DNA of 64,000 bases. Source: Betaproteobacteria bacterium. Its GTDB lineage: Bacteria; Pseudomonadota; Gammaproteobacteria; Burkholderiales; Casimicrobiaceae. A program made the translations under genes and the position numbers. Location of the stretch: the NCBI GenBank assembly GCA_016716425.1, contig JADJWJ010000012.1, positions 62,001 through 126,000 of the forward strand, read 5' to 3'. Within the stretch, counting starts at the first letter, position 1, and the number at the start of each line of letters is the position of its first letter. Positions 43,879 to 51,982 of this stretch are shown here, one piece after another. A model generated the notes under the pieces. It was given only the letters and a program-made list of their open reading frames with translations. It had not been told where the DNA came from and did not search any database.

Positions 43879-44774
43879 CGCACGCGCACATTCCGCCGTC
43901 CGCGGTGCTGATGATCGTCGGCGCGGTCGCGACGTTCTCGGTCATGGACGCGACGATCAAGACCATGCTGCCGCGGCTGCCGGTGCCGTTCCTGGTGTGG
44001 GCGCGCTGGACGTTCCAGGTCGTGGCGATGCTGCTCTGGCTGGGGCCCACGATGGGCCGCGGCATGGTGCGCACGCAGCGCCTGCCGCTGCAGCTGGTGC
44101 GCGGGCTGCTGCTGATTTCGTCGTCGCTGTGCTTCTTCCTGGCGTTGGGATCGCTGCCGCTCGCCGAGGCGACCGCGATCAACTACACGACGCCGGTTCT
44201 CGTCATCCTGCTTGCCGTGGTGTTCCTGGGCGAGCGGATGACGCGCCCGCGGATCGCCTTCGTGATCGCCGGCATCACCGGCATGCTGCTGATCGTGCGG
44301 CCGGGCGCCGACCTGTTCCGCGGCGCGTCGCTGCTCGTGCTGTGCTCGGCGTCGTTCTACGCGGTGTTCCAGATCCTGACCCGCGTGATGGCGCGTGAGG
44401 ATCCGCGCGTGATGCTGCTGTACCCGGCGCTCGTCGGCGCCGCGGTGATGACCGTGGCGTGGCCGTTCTTCGGCTCCCGCCTCGACCTCACGTGGCTCGA
44501 CATGGCGAAGCTGGTGATGGTGGGCGTCCTGGGCACCGGTGGTCACTTCCTGCTGATCCTCGCCTTCCAGCGGGCACCGGCGTCGGCGCTGACGCCGTTC
44601 ACCTATGCCCACCTCGTGTTCGCGACGCTGGTCGGCTGGCTCGTCTTCCACGACTTCCCCGACGCGCTGACGCTCGTCGGGATGGCCGTCATCGGCGGCA
44701 GCGGCCTCCTGCTTACGTGGCACGAGCGCCGACGCGCGCTGATGGCGCCGGCCGAACCGACCGCGATCGACTGA
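43875..44774 (+). CDS. EamA/DMT superfamily transporter
   Basis: Inner-membrane protein of 299 residues with about ten spans in two EamA repeats. Features are SVMDATIKTMLPRLPVPFLVWARW near 20, LAEATAINYTTPVLVILLAVVFLGERM near 97 and the second-repeat LTPFTYAHLVFATLVGWLVF near 240. It probably exports or imports a small metabolite; the substrate is unknown. It is translationally coupled to the aminopeptidase gene, so it might handle the amino acids released. Confidence 0.88.
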   Translation: MTHAHIPPSAVLMIVGAVATFSVMDATIKTMLPRLPVPFLVWARWTFQVVAMLLWLGPTMGRGMVRTQRLPLQLVRGLLLISSSLCFFLALGSLPLAEATAINYTTPVLVILLAVVFLGERMTRPRIAFVIAGITGMLLIVRPGADLFRGASLLVLCSASFYAVFQILTRVMAREDPRVMLLYPALVGAAVMTVAWPFFGSRLDLTWLDMAKLVMVGVLGTGGHFLLILAFQRAPASALTPFTYAHLVFATLVGWLVFHDFPDALTLVGMAVIGGSGLLLTWHERRRALMAPAEPTAID

Positions 44775-44809
44775 TCGCCCAATCCGCAACCGGCAACGGA
44801 GAGATCACC

Positions 44810-45718
44810 ATGAGCAAGCCCCGCATCGGCTTCGTCGGCATCGGCCTGATGGGCCACGGCATCGCGAAGAACCTCGTCACCAAGGGCTTCCCGCTCGCGG
44901 TGCGCGTCAACCGCAACCGCAAGCCGCTCGAGGACCTGCTGGCCGCCGGCGCGAAGGAGGTGAAGACCAACGCCGACGTCGCCCGCGACGCCGATGTCGT
45001 GTTCCTCTGCGTGACCGGCGCGCCGCAGGTGGAGGAGATCGTCAACGGCCCCGACGGCATCGCGTCCGCGTCCCGCAAGGGATTGATCGTCGTCGATACG
45101 TCGACCAGCGAACCGGCGACGACGACGAAGCTGCGCGACGACCTCGCCGCCAAGGGCGTGCGCTTCGTCGACGCGCCGCTCGCGCGCACGCCGGTCGAGG
45201 CCGAGCAGGGCCGGCTCAACATCATGGTCGGCGCCGACGACGCGACGTTCGCGGAGCTGCAGCCGGTGCTGGCGGCGTTCTGCGAGAACATCATCCACGC
45301 CGGGCCGCCGGGGCACGGCATCGTCCTGAAGCTCATCAACAACTTCATCGCGCAGGCGATCGCGACGGCGACGGCCGAGGCGCTGGCCGCGGCCGCGAAG
45401 TCCGGCCTGTCGATCGCCAAGCTGCACCAGGTGATCTCGGCGGGCGCCGTCAACTCCGGCATCTTCCAGATGATGGTCGGGAAGATGCTCGAGGGGCACG
45501 GCGACTTGACCGGCCTCAAGTTCACGCTGGTCAACGCGATGAAGGACCTGCGCTACTACACGCACTTCGCCGAGTCGCTGCCGGTGTCGGCGATCGTCGG
45601 CGAGGCCGTGCACCAGAGCCTCGTCAACGCGAACCTCATGGGCTTCGGCGACAAGTACGTCGCGTCGCTGATCGAGGCGCAGGAGAAGCTGAACGGCGTG
45701 CGGATCGTGCCGCGGTGA
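44810..45718 (+). CDS. Beta-hydroxyacid dehydrogenase (3-hydroxyisobutyrate dehydrogenase family)
   Basis: NAD(P)-dependent oxidoreductase of 302 residues. It has an N-terminal Rossmann fold IGFVGIGLMGHGIAKNL (6-22), the substrate-side DAPLARTPVEAEQGRLNIMVGAD near 120, the catalytic Lys in VLKLINNFI near 175 and a helical C-terminal domain. Members oxidise 3-hydroxyisobutyrate, tartronate semialdehyde or related acids; the exact substrate is not evident. The ATG at 44810 has GGAGAG upstream. Confidence 0.9.
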   Translation: MSKPRIGFVGIGLMGHGIAKNLVTKGFPLAVRVNRNRKPLEDLLAAGAKEVKTNADVARDADVVFLCVTGAPQVEEIVNGPDGIASASRKGLIVVDTSTSEPATTTKLRDDLAAKGVRFVDAPLARTPVEAEQGRLNIMVGADDATFAELQPVLAAFCENIIHAGPPGHGIVLKLINNFIAQAIATATAEALAAAAKSGLSIAKLHQVISAGAVNSGIFQMMVGKMLEGHGDLTGLKFTLVNAMKDLRYYTHFAESLPVSAIVGEAVHQSLVNANLMGFGDKYVASLIEAQEKLNGVRIVPR

Positions 45719-45727
45719 GCGCACGCC

Positions 45728-45833
45728 TCTCACCCCGGCCCTCTTCCCGCAAGCGGGGAGAGGGAGCACACGCAAGAACGCCGCCAGCGACACTCCCTCG
45801 CCCCGCGAAGCGGGGAGAGGGTCGGGGTGAGGG
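45728..45833. repeat. CTCTCCCC-family palindromic repeat pair
   Basis: CTCACCCCGGCCCTCTTCCC and AGCGGGGAGAGGG, then CCTCGCCCCGCGAAGCGGGG and GTCGGGGTGAGGGG, form two facing half-elements. They fill most of the 142-base gap before the epimerase gene. Same family as 4341-4503 and 16333-16507. Confidence 0.85.
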
Positions 45834-45860
45834 GCGCATGACGAGAACGGAATCCCGGAA

Positions 45861-46892
45861 GTGAGACTCCTCGTCCTCGGCGGCACCCGCTTCCTCGGCC
45901 GCCACGTCGTCGACACGGCGCTCGCGCGCGGCGACGACGTCACCGTCTTCACCCGCGGGCGCCAGCCGAACCCCTGGGGGAGCCGGGTCGACGCGCGGAA
46001 CGGCAACCGCGATCCGGCCGTCGCTCCCGGGCTCGCCGCGCTCGCCGAAGGCGAGTGGGACGCGGTCGTCGACACCTCGGGCTACGTGCCGCGGATCGTG
46101 CGCGCGTCGGCGGAGTTGCTCGCGTCGCGCGCGGGTCGGTATCTCTTCGTGTCGTCGCTGTCGGTCTACGCGAACGCGGCCGAACCCGGCCTCACGGAGT
46201 CGGCCGAGGTCGGCGCGCTGGCGGACCCCGCGACGGAGGAGGTCGCGAAGCACTATGGGCCGCTGAAGGCCGCTTGCGAGCGCGTGGTGAGCGACGCGTT
46301 CGGCGACCGCGCGCTCAACGTGCGACCGGGACTCATCGTGGGCCCGCACGACCCCACCGACCGCTTCGGCTACTGGGCGGCGCGCTTCGTCCACCCGCAC
46401 CTGCTGGGCGACCGCGCGCCGGCGGCCGTCGTGCCCGCGCCGCCGGAGCGTCCCGTCCAGTGCATCGACGCACGCGACCTCGCGGCGTGGATGCTCGACG
46501 TCGTCGCGGCGGGGCAGGGCGGCGTGTACAACGCGACGAGCCCGGCCGGTCAATGGACGTTCGGCGACCTCGTGGCGGCGGCCGCCGGCGTCGCCGGTAT
46601 CGGCGCGCCGCGTCCCGCGTGGACGGGTGACGACCTGCTGCTGGAGAAGAAGGTCGAGCCGTGGACCGGGCTTCCGCTGTGGCTGCCGGCGACCATGGCC
46701 GACGTGGCCGGATTCATGGCGTTCGACTGCGCGAAGGCGCAGGCCGCGGGACTCGCGACGCGCGCACTGGCGGCGACGATCGCCGACACCGCACGATGGC
46801 TCGCGCAACGCGACAACGCCGGCGCGTGGAAGGACGTGCTGTCGGCCGACGCCGAGCGCGACATCCTCGCCGCGCGCGGCGCCGCGGCGTGA
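45861..46892 (+). CDS. NAD-dependent epimerase/dehydratase family protein
   Basis: Extended short-chain dehydrogenase fold of 343 residues. The nucleotide motif is GGTRFLGRHVV (7-17); VVDTSGYVPRIV near 75, SSLSVYAN near 97 and the active-site YGPLK near 129 follow. It resembles the isoflavone reductase-like/CSP41 group of epimerase-family proteins that act on sugar nucleotides or flavonoid-like molecules; no substrate can be assigned. GTG at 45861 is the only sensible start. Confidence 0.85.
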   Translation: MRLLVLGGTRFLGRHVVDTALARGDDVTVFTRGRQPNPWGSRVDARNGNRDPAVAPGLAALAEGEWDAVVDTSGYVPRIVRASAELLASRAGRYLFVSSLSVYANAAEPGLTESAEVGALADPATEEVAKHYGPLKAACERVVSDAFGDRALNVRPGLIVGPHDPTDRFGYWAARFVHPHLLGDRAPAAVVPAPPERPVQCIDARDLAAWMLDVVAAGQGGVYNATSPAGQWTFGDLVAAAAGVAGIGAPRPAWTGDDLLLEKKVEPWTGLPLWLPATMADVAGFMAFDCAKAQAAGLATRALAATIADTARWLAQRDNAGAWKDVLSADAERDILAARGAAA

Positions 46893-46964
46893 AGCGGGGC
46901 CTGCGGTTCAGGAATTGATTTTCCGGCGTAGGCAACGCCCCGTGCCCCGCCGCACAATGCACCG

Positions 46965-47762
46965 ATGAGCCCCCGCGACGCCGCCGACTACCTCGAATTC
47001 GCCTACCACACGGCGCTTGCGGCCGGCGCCGCGATCCTGCCGCACTTTCGCGAGGCGATCGCGGTGGAGGACAAGCGCAATTTCATGGGGTACGACCCGG
47101 TGACGATTGCCGACCGCGACGCGGAGGCGGTGATCCGCGCGGCGATCAAGCGCGCCTACCCGAGCCACGGCATCCACGGCGAGGAGCACGGGCGCGAGTC
47201 GGGCACGGCGCCGTACACGTGGGTGATCGATCCGATCGACGGAACGAAGAGCTTCATCCTCGGGCAGCTGCACTGGGGCGTGCTGATCGCGCTGCACGAC
47301 GGCACGCGGCCCGTGGCGGGGGTCGTCCACCAGCCGTATGTCGGCGAGACGTTCGTCGGAGCCGCCGGCGGGCGCGCGCAGTGGCGGCGCGGCGACGAGC
47401 GCCGGACGCTCGCGACGCGCGCCTGCGCGCGGGTGGAGGACGCCATCGTCGTGACGACCGATCCCCGCCAGTTCCGCACGCCCGCGGAGGTCGCGGCGCT
47501 GAACGCGGTGGCGGACGACGCGCGCTTCCTTCGCTACGGCGGCGACTGCTATTGCTACACGCAGCTCGCAATGGGCTTCGTCGACGTCGTCATCGAGAAC
47601 GGCCTGCAGCCATACGACGTGCAGGCGCTGATCCCGATCGTCGAGGGCGCCGGCGGCCGGATCAGCGACTGGAACGGGGGCAGTTGCGACCAGGGCGGCG
47701 CCGTGCTGGCGACCGGGGACCCGACGCTGCACGAGCGATTGTTGCTGCGTCTGCGAACCTGA
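46965..47762 (+). CDS. Inositol monophosphatase family phosphatase (histidinol-phosphatase-like)
   Basis: Magnesium-dependent phosphomonoesterase of 265 residues. Metal motifs are GEEHG near residue 67, WVIDPIDGTKSFILGQLHWG near 86 and GLQPYDVQALIPIVEGAGG near 210. The residues after DGT (KSF, then HWGVLIAL) fit the histidinol-phosphatase (HisN) branch better than the SuhB branch. No other his gene is near, so the exact substrate remains open. Confidence 0.87.
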   Translation: MSPRDAADYLEFAYHTALAAGAAILPHFREAIAVEDKRNFMGYDPVTIADRDAEAVIRAAIKRAYPSHGIHGEEHGRESGTAPYTWVIDPIDGTKSFILGQLHWGVLIALHDGTRPVAGVVHQPYVGETFVGAAGGRAQWRRGDERRTLATRACARVEDAIVVTTDPRQFRTPAEVAALNAVADDARFLRYGGDCYCYTQLAMGFVDVVIENGLQPYDVQALIPIVEGAGGRISDWNGGSCDQGGAVLATGDPTLHERLLLRLRT

Positions 47763-47983
47763 GCCGGGGTCCGGTGTCAGTACGACATGCGAGCCACGCG
47801 ACGGTGACGGATCGGCGGCGGCGCCGCTCGGGGTCTTCGATCGCAAGGCTCTGATCCGGCAACACATTTCAGCGCGGCTTGCGTTTGGGTGGCGGTGCCC
47901 GCATATGCACTTGTCCAAGGGCCCGAAAGTGGTGCGCGAAATCCGCGCCCGTGGTACATTCGGCGGTGCAACATGACAGGCTG

Positions 47984-48994
47984 ATGTCAGTGCTTACTCC
48001 TCTCGGATTCTCGCTCTTGCGCCAGCTTTCGGACGGCGCGTTCCACTCCGGCGAAGACCTTGCCGCGACGGTGGGATTGACGCGTGCGCGTGTTTCGCAG
48101 CTGCTGAAGCAGGCGGAAACCGCTGGCCTGTCGCTGGAACGGGTCCGGGGCCTCGGTTACCGTCTCACGGCCGCCCCCGATTTCCTCAACGCCGACGAAG
48201 TGCGCCGGTCGTTGCGGGCGCTGGCCGAGAAGGGCGCCAATTTCCCGCTGCTCGAGGTCGAGGTCGTCGACCAGATCGGCTCGACATCGACCGAGCTTCT
48301 GCGCCGTTCGCAACGCCGCGACATCCATGGGTGCGTGCTCGCCGCCGAATGGCAGTCGGCCGGGCGCGGGCGCCGCGGCAAGGCGTGGACCGCCGTGGCC
48401 GGGGGCAGCCTCACGTTCTCGCTGGGCTGGCGGTTCGAGCAGGGCGCGGGCTATCTCGCCGGACTGTCGCTCGCGGTGGGCGTGGCCGTCGTGCGCGCGC
48501 TCGAGGCCGAGGGCCTGACGGGCGTCGAGCTCAAGTGGCCGAACGACCTCGTGCACCGGCACCTGAAGGTCGGCGGCATCCTCGTCGAACTGAACGGCGA
48601 CGCGCTCGGGCCGTCGACGGTCGTCGTCGGGGTCGGGCTCAACGTGCGGTTGCCGGCGGAACTGCGCCGCAGCTTCGAGCAGCCGGTCAGCGACCTCACC
48701 ACTGTCGCCGGTCGCGGTGCGCCGCCGATCGACCGCAATCACCTGCTCGCGCGCCTCGCGGTGGAACTCGCGACGACGCTCGACGCGTATGCACACGCCG
48801 GATTCCCCGCGTTCGCCGCCGAGTGGCAGCGCCGCCACGCCTATCAGGGCAAGCCGGTGAAGCTGCTGCTTCCCGACGGCGCCAGCGTCAAGGGAACGGT
48901 CGCGGGCGTGGACAGCACGGGCGCACTGGTGCTGGCCGACGGTCCGCGCCGCGCGCGTTTCCTCTCCGGCGAGATCTCGCTCCGCCGCGCTTGA
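47984..48994 (+). CDS. birA: Biotin operon repressor/biotin-protein ligase BirA
   Basis: Bifunctional protein of 336 residues. An N-terminal winged helix (about 1-65, FHSGEDLAATVGLTRARVSQL) binds DNA. The central ligase domain has GRGRRGKAW near 128 for biotinyl-AMP, KWPNDLV near 185 and VGGILVEL; a small C-terminal SH3-like domain follows. It attaches biotin to carboxylases and can repress biotin genes. The ATG at 47984 is chosen over upstream in-frame starts. birA-coaX-SPOR is a typical betaproteobacterial order. Confidence 0.94.
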   Translation: MSVLTPLGFSLLRQLSDGAFHSGEDLAATVGLTRARVSQLLKQAETAGLSLERVRGLGYRLTAAPDFLNADEVRRSLRALAEKGANFPLLEVEVVDQIGSTSTELLRRSQRRDIHGCVLAAEWQSAGRGRRGKAWTAVAGGSLTFSLGWRFEQGAGYLAGLSLAVGVAVVRALEAEGLTGVELKWPNDLVHRHLKVGGILVELNGDALGPSTVVVGVGLNVRLPAELRRSFEQPVSDLTTVAGRGAPPIDRNHLLARLAVELATTLDAYAHAGFPAFAAEWQRRHAYQGKPVKLLLPDGASVKGTVAGVDSTGALVLADGPRRARFLSGEISLRRA

Positions 48995-49034
48995 CACCGG
49001 CGGCCGGCGTGCTGCGCGCGGCCGCGTCCCCGTC

Positions 49035-49793
49035 ATGGATCCAGCGCTGATCCTGCACGTCGGCAACAGCCGGATGAAGTGGGGCCTGCACGGATCGCGC
49101 GGCTGGCTCGCGCAGGGCGTGCTCCCGAATGCCGAGATCGGCACGCTGTCGCTGCGCGACTGGCAGAACCTGCCGCGCCCGATTCGCGCGGTCGGCGTCA
49201 ACGCGGCGGGCGAGGCCGCGCGCGTGCGCGTCGAGAGCCAGGTGGCGCGCTGGCGCATTCCGGTCGAGTGGCTGGTCGCGCAGGAAGCGGGCGCCGGCAT
49301 CGTGAGCCGCTACCGGCCGGCGGCGCAGCTCGGTGCGGACCGCTGGGCGCTGCTGGTGGCGGCGCGCCGGCGCGCGGTGGGCAGCGAGCTTTTCCCGGCG
49401 CCGTGCGTGGTCGTGAACGCGGGCACCGTGGTGACGGTCGATGCGCTCGACGCCCAGGGCGTGCTGCGCGGCGGCCTGATCCTGCCGGGTCCGCGCCTCA
49501 TGCTGCAGGCGATGGCCGAGCGCACGGCGGCGCTGCGGATCGCCCCGGGCCGCGTCGACGACTTCCCGACCAACACGCCCGACGCGCTCGCCACGGGCGC
49601 CGTTCAGGCCGTCTGCGGGGCGATCGAGCAGGTGCGCGCGCAGCTCCGGCGCGAGGACACCGTCGTCAAGTGCTACCTGACGGGCGGGGCGGCGCACGAC
49701 GTCGCGCCGCACCTTACCGGGCCGCTGGAGGTCGTGGATAATCTGGTGCTCGAGGGCGTGCTGGTCCTCGCGACGGATCGCGACGAGAAATGA
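49035..49793 (+). CDS. coaX: Type III pantothenate kinase CoaX (Baf-like), with altered motif 1
   Basis: Protein of 252 residues of the CoaX family, which phosphorylates pantothenate in CoA synthesis. GADRWALLVAA near residue 99 (catalytic Asp) and GGLILPGPRLMLQAM near 140 are present. Motif 1, normally DxGN(S/T), reads HVGNSRMKW: H8 replaces the Asp that helps bind phosphate and metal. N128 in VVNAGTVVTVD also replaces an Asp often seen there, though Bordetella Baf-type proteins vary at that site too. It may be weak or inactive. An inverted repeat overlaps its stop codon. Confidence 0.88.
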   Translation: MDPALILHVGNSRMKWGLHGSRGWLAQGVLPNAEIGTLSLRDWQNLPRPIRAVGVNAAGEAARVRVESQVARWRIPVEWLVAQEAGAGIVSRYRPAAQLGADRWALLVAARRRAVGSELFPAPCVVVNAGTVVTVDALDAQGVLRGGLILPGPRLMLQAMAERTAALRIAPGRVDDFPTNTPDALATGAVQAVCGAIEQVRAQLRREDTVVKCYLTGGAAHDVAPHLTGPLEVVDNLVLEGVLVLATDRDEK

Positions 49794-49876
49794 GGGTCGG
49801 ACTCGAATTTCCGCGACACGCTCGCGCGAACGGGTCGGCCCCGCCCGAAGAAATTCGAGTCTGACACTCATTTCTC
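49785..49876. repeat. 26-bp inverted repeat spanning the coaX stop and ending at the next ATG
   Basis: Left arm 49785-49810 includes the last codons and TGA stop of coaX; right arm 49851-49876 is its reverse complement with two mismatches and ends on the base before the ATG of the SPOR gene. The core GGGTCGGACTCGAATTT belongs to the same family as the elements at 8032, 52946, 53795 and 60327. Confidence 0.85.
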
Positions 49877-50524
49877 ATGCGCATCGTCATCATCCTGCTG
49901 GTGCTCGCGAACCTGACGCTCTACGCGTACACCAGGCTCGACAGCGGCGGCGGCGAGGCCATGCTGCTGGCCGACCAGGTGCAGCCGGACAAGATCAAGC
50001 TGCTCACGCCGCAGCAGGTCGCGGCCCTCGGGCCGGCCAAGGTCGCGGCGCTCGCCGACGTGTGCGTGGAGTGGGGCCCCCTCGCCGACCCGGAGCGGGC
50101 GCGCGCGCTGGCGGAGCTGGAGCCGCTGGCGCTCGGCCGCCTGCTTTCGCAGAAGCGCGTCGAATTCGACAGCGGCTACTGGGTCAACATGGGCCCGTTC
50201 GCCACGCGCGCGGCGGCCGAGACGAGAATCGGCGAGTTGCGCCGGCAGGGCGTGAAGGAACTCGCCGTGGCCGACGCCGCGAAGGGCCAGTTCGCGATCT
50301 CGCTCGGCGTGTTCCGCGCGGAGGCGGCGGCCGTGGCCTACGCGGAGGAGCTGGCGCAGCTCGGCATCAAGCTCGCCAAGGTGCAGCCGCGCGCGCAGCC
50401 GATCGCGCAGTCCATCATCGTCGTGCGCGACCCGCAGCAGTCGGTCGTTGCGCGCCTGAAGGACCTGCAGGCGCAGTTTCCCGGCAGCGAGCTCAAGATC
50501 ACGGCGTGCGAGCGCACGAGTTGA
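49877..50524 (+). CDS. SPOR domain-like membrane-anchored protein
   Basis: Protein of 215 residues. One N-terminal membrane anchor (MRIVIILLVLANLTLYAYT) leads to a periplasmic part. The SPOR-like core (about 90-170) has YWVNMGPFATRAAAETRIGELRRQGVKEL and FAISLGVFRAEAAAVAYAEEL. SPOR domains bind denuded peptidoglycan, so a cell-envelope role is likely. The position after birA-coaX is conserved in betaproteobacteria. The ATG follows an inverted repeat directly. Confidence 0.85.
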   Translation: MRIVIILLVLANLTLYAYTRLDSGGGEAMLLADQVQPDKIKLLTPQQVAALGPAKVAALADVCVEWGPLADPERARALAELEPLALGRLLSQKRVEFDSGYWVNMGPFATRAAAETRIGELRRQGVKELAVADAAKGQFAISLGVFRAEAAAVAYAEELAQLGIKLAKVQPRAQPIAQSIIVVRDPQQSVVARLKDLQAQFPGSELKITACERTS

Positions 50525-51012
50525 CGCCGCCCGCGACCGTCCGGCAGGCCGCGACGCCCGCCGACATGGACGAGGCTCGCGCGCTGTTCCGCGAGTACGC
50601 GGACTGGCTCGCCGTCGACCTCTGCTTCCAGGGATTCGCCGAGGAACTCGCCTCGCTGCCGGGCGCGTATGCGCCACCGCGCGGCTGCCTGCTGCTCGCG
50701 GGTCCGGCGGGCGCGGCCATCGGTTGCATCGCGCTGCGGCCGATTGCGGTGGACGGCACGGCGGACGGCGCGGTCGGCGAGATCAAGCGCCTGTTCGTGC
50801 AGCCCGCTGCGCGCGGGCAGGGCCTGGGCGAACGGCTGGTCGCGGCGATCGTCGACATTGCGCGCGCCGCCGGCTACCGCGAGCTGAAGCTCGACACGCT
50901 GCTGCACATGACCGACGCGCGCCGGCTGTACGAACGGCTGGGCTTCGCCCCCTGTTCGCCGTATTATCACAACCCGTTGCCCGGCGCCGTCTACCTGTCC
51001 CGAACGCTTTGA
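50506..51012 (+). CDS. GNAT family N-acetyltransferase
   Basis: Protein of up to 168 residues. The acetyl-CoA loop is AARGQGLGERL near 105, preceded by EIKRLFVQP, and the C-terminal half has TDARRLYERLGFAPC. Substrate unknown. No ATG lies early enough, so translation starts at GTG 50506 (overlapping the SPOR gene) or TTG 50521. Likely the last gene of the birA-coaX run. Confidence 0.85.
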   Translation: MRAHELTPPATVRQAATPADMDEARALFREYADWLAVDLCFQGFAEELASLPGAYAPPRGCLLLAGPAGAAIGCIALRPIAVDGTADGAVGEIKRLFVQPAARGQGLGERLVAAIVDIARAAGYRELKLDTLLHMTDARRLYERLGFAPCSPYYHNPLPGAVYLSRTL

Positions 51013-51183
51013 CATGAAACAGCCCCCACGCTCCAGGGCGGTCATCGCTCGCGGCCCCGCGAGGGTCGCCGGCCCCGGCAGTGCTGGGCCCGGGGGGCGG
51101 TCGGCGGGCGACGGGATCGCACGGCCCCCACGCTCGCTGCGCTCGCTGCCCCCCAAGGGGGCAGGTCAGTCGCTTGGGACGGC
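51013..51183. repeat. CCCCCACGCTCGCTGCGCTCGCTGCCC-type dispersed repeat
   Basis: ATGAAACAGCCCCCACGCTC follows the GNAT stop directly. A second CGGCCCCCACGCTCGCTGCG is at about 51123, followed by CCCCCCAAGGGGGC. A reverse-orientation relative is at 60864-61046. No gene is visible in this 204-base gap. Confidence 0.7.
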
Positions 51184-51216
51184 CCTTCGCGACTGACGCC
51201 GCACCGCGCGGTCCGC

Positions 51217-51861
51217 ATGCACCTCACGTCCAGCGAATCCCAGGCGATCGAAGCGCGCGTCAAGGCGCTCGAAGCGGAACTCGGCGTCGAGGTCGTCACG
51301 CTGGTCGTGGGCAAGGCGGACACGTACCCCGAGACCGTGTGGGAGGCCTTCGCGCTCGGCGCGGCGCTGGCCGGTCTTGCCGTCGCGGTCGGCGACCTCC
51401 TGCGCCCCGACTGGGTCACGGGGACCGCGACGCTGTGGACCGCCGTCGCGATCCTCGGCGTGGGCGCGATCGCGGCGACGGCGTGCGTGTACGTGCCCGC
51501 ATTCGCGCGCCTCTTCCTGCGGGAGACGCGCGCCTCGCTCGAGGTGAGCCAGTACGCGAAGGTGCAGTTTCTCGAGCGCGGCCTCACCGCGACGGCGACG
51601 CGCACGGCGGTGCTGGTGATGGTGAGCCTGCTCGAGCGGCGGGTCGAGATCCTCGCCGACCGCGGGCTCGACGGGCGCGTGAGCGCGGCCGAGTGGGACG
51701 CGGTGATCGCGCGGATGAGCGGGCTCCTGAAGGCGCGACGTGTCGGCGACGCCGTACTGGCAGGGCTGGACGGCATCGGCGGGCTGCTGCGCGGCAAGGG
51801 CATCGCGCGCGGGGCCGGCAACGCGTTCGGCGACCTGCCGGTCGAGAGTGCGGGGCCATGA
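51217..51861 (+). CDS. TPM-domain-like inner-membrane protein (short partner)
   Basis: Protein of 214 residues. The N-terminal segment EARVKALEAELGVEVVTLVVGKADTYPE (about 12-40) resembles the start of a TPM domain; two membrane spans follow (about 48-65 and 73-96) and a cytoplasmic helical C terminus. The longer TPM protein is next, 121 bases downstream, and such pairs are common in proteobacteria, often with lemA, which is missing here. Function unknown. Confidence 0.7.
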   Translation: MHLTSSESQAIEARVKALEAELGVEVVTLVVGKADTYPETVWEAFALGAALAGLAVAVGDLLRPDWVTGTATLWTAVAILGVGAIAATACVYVPAFARLFLRETRASLEVSQYAKVQFLERGLTATATRTAVLVMVSLLERRVEILADRGLDGRVSAAEWDAVIARMSGLLKARRVGDAVLAGLDGIGGLLRGKGIARGAGNAFGDLPVESAGP

Positions 51862-51982
51862 GCGCCGCTCGGGGGGAGCGATGAGCGCCGCCGGGCCGTC
51901 CCAAGGCGCTCGCCCCCTGGGGGGGGGCGGCGCGCAGCGCCGCTCGGGGGGAACTATCGGTGCGCGCGCAGGAAGTCGGGCC
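51862..51982. repeat. G-rich repeat fragments between the two TPM genes
   Basis: GCGCCGCTCGGGGGG occurs twice (about 51866 and 51940) around GCCCCCTGGGGGGGGGC. It is related to the C/G-rich repeats at 51013-51183. No gene visible. Confidence 0.5.
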
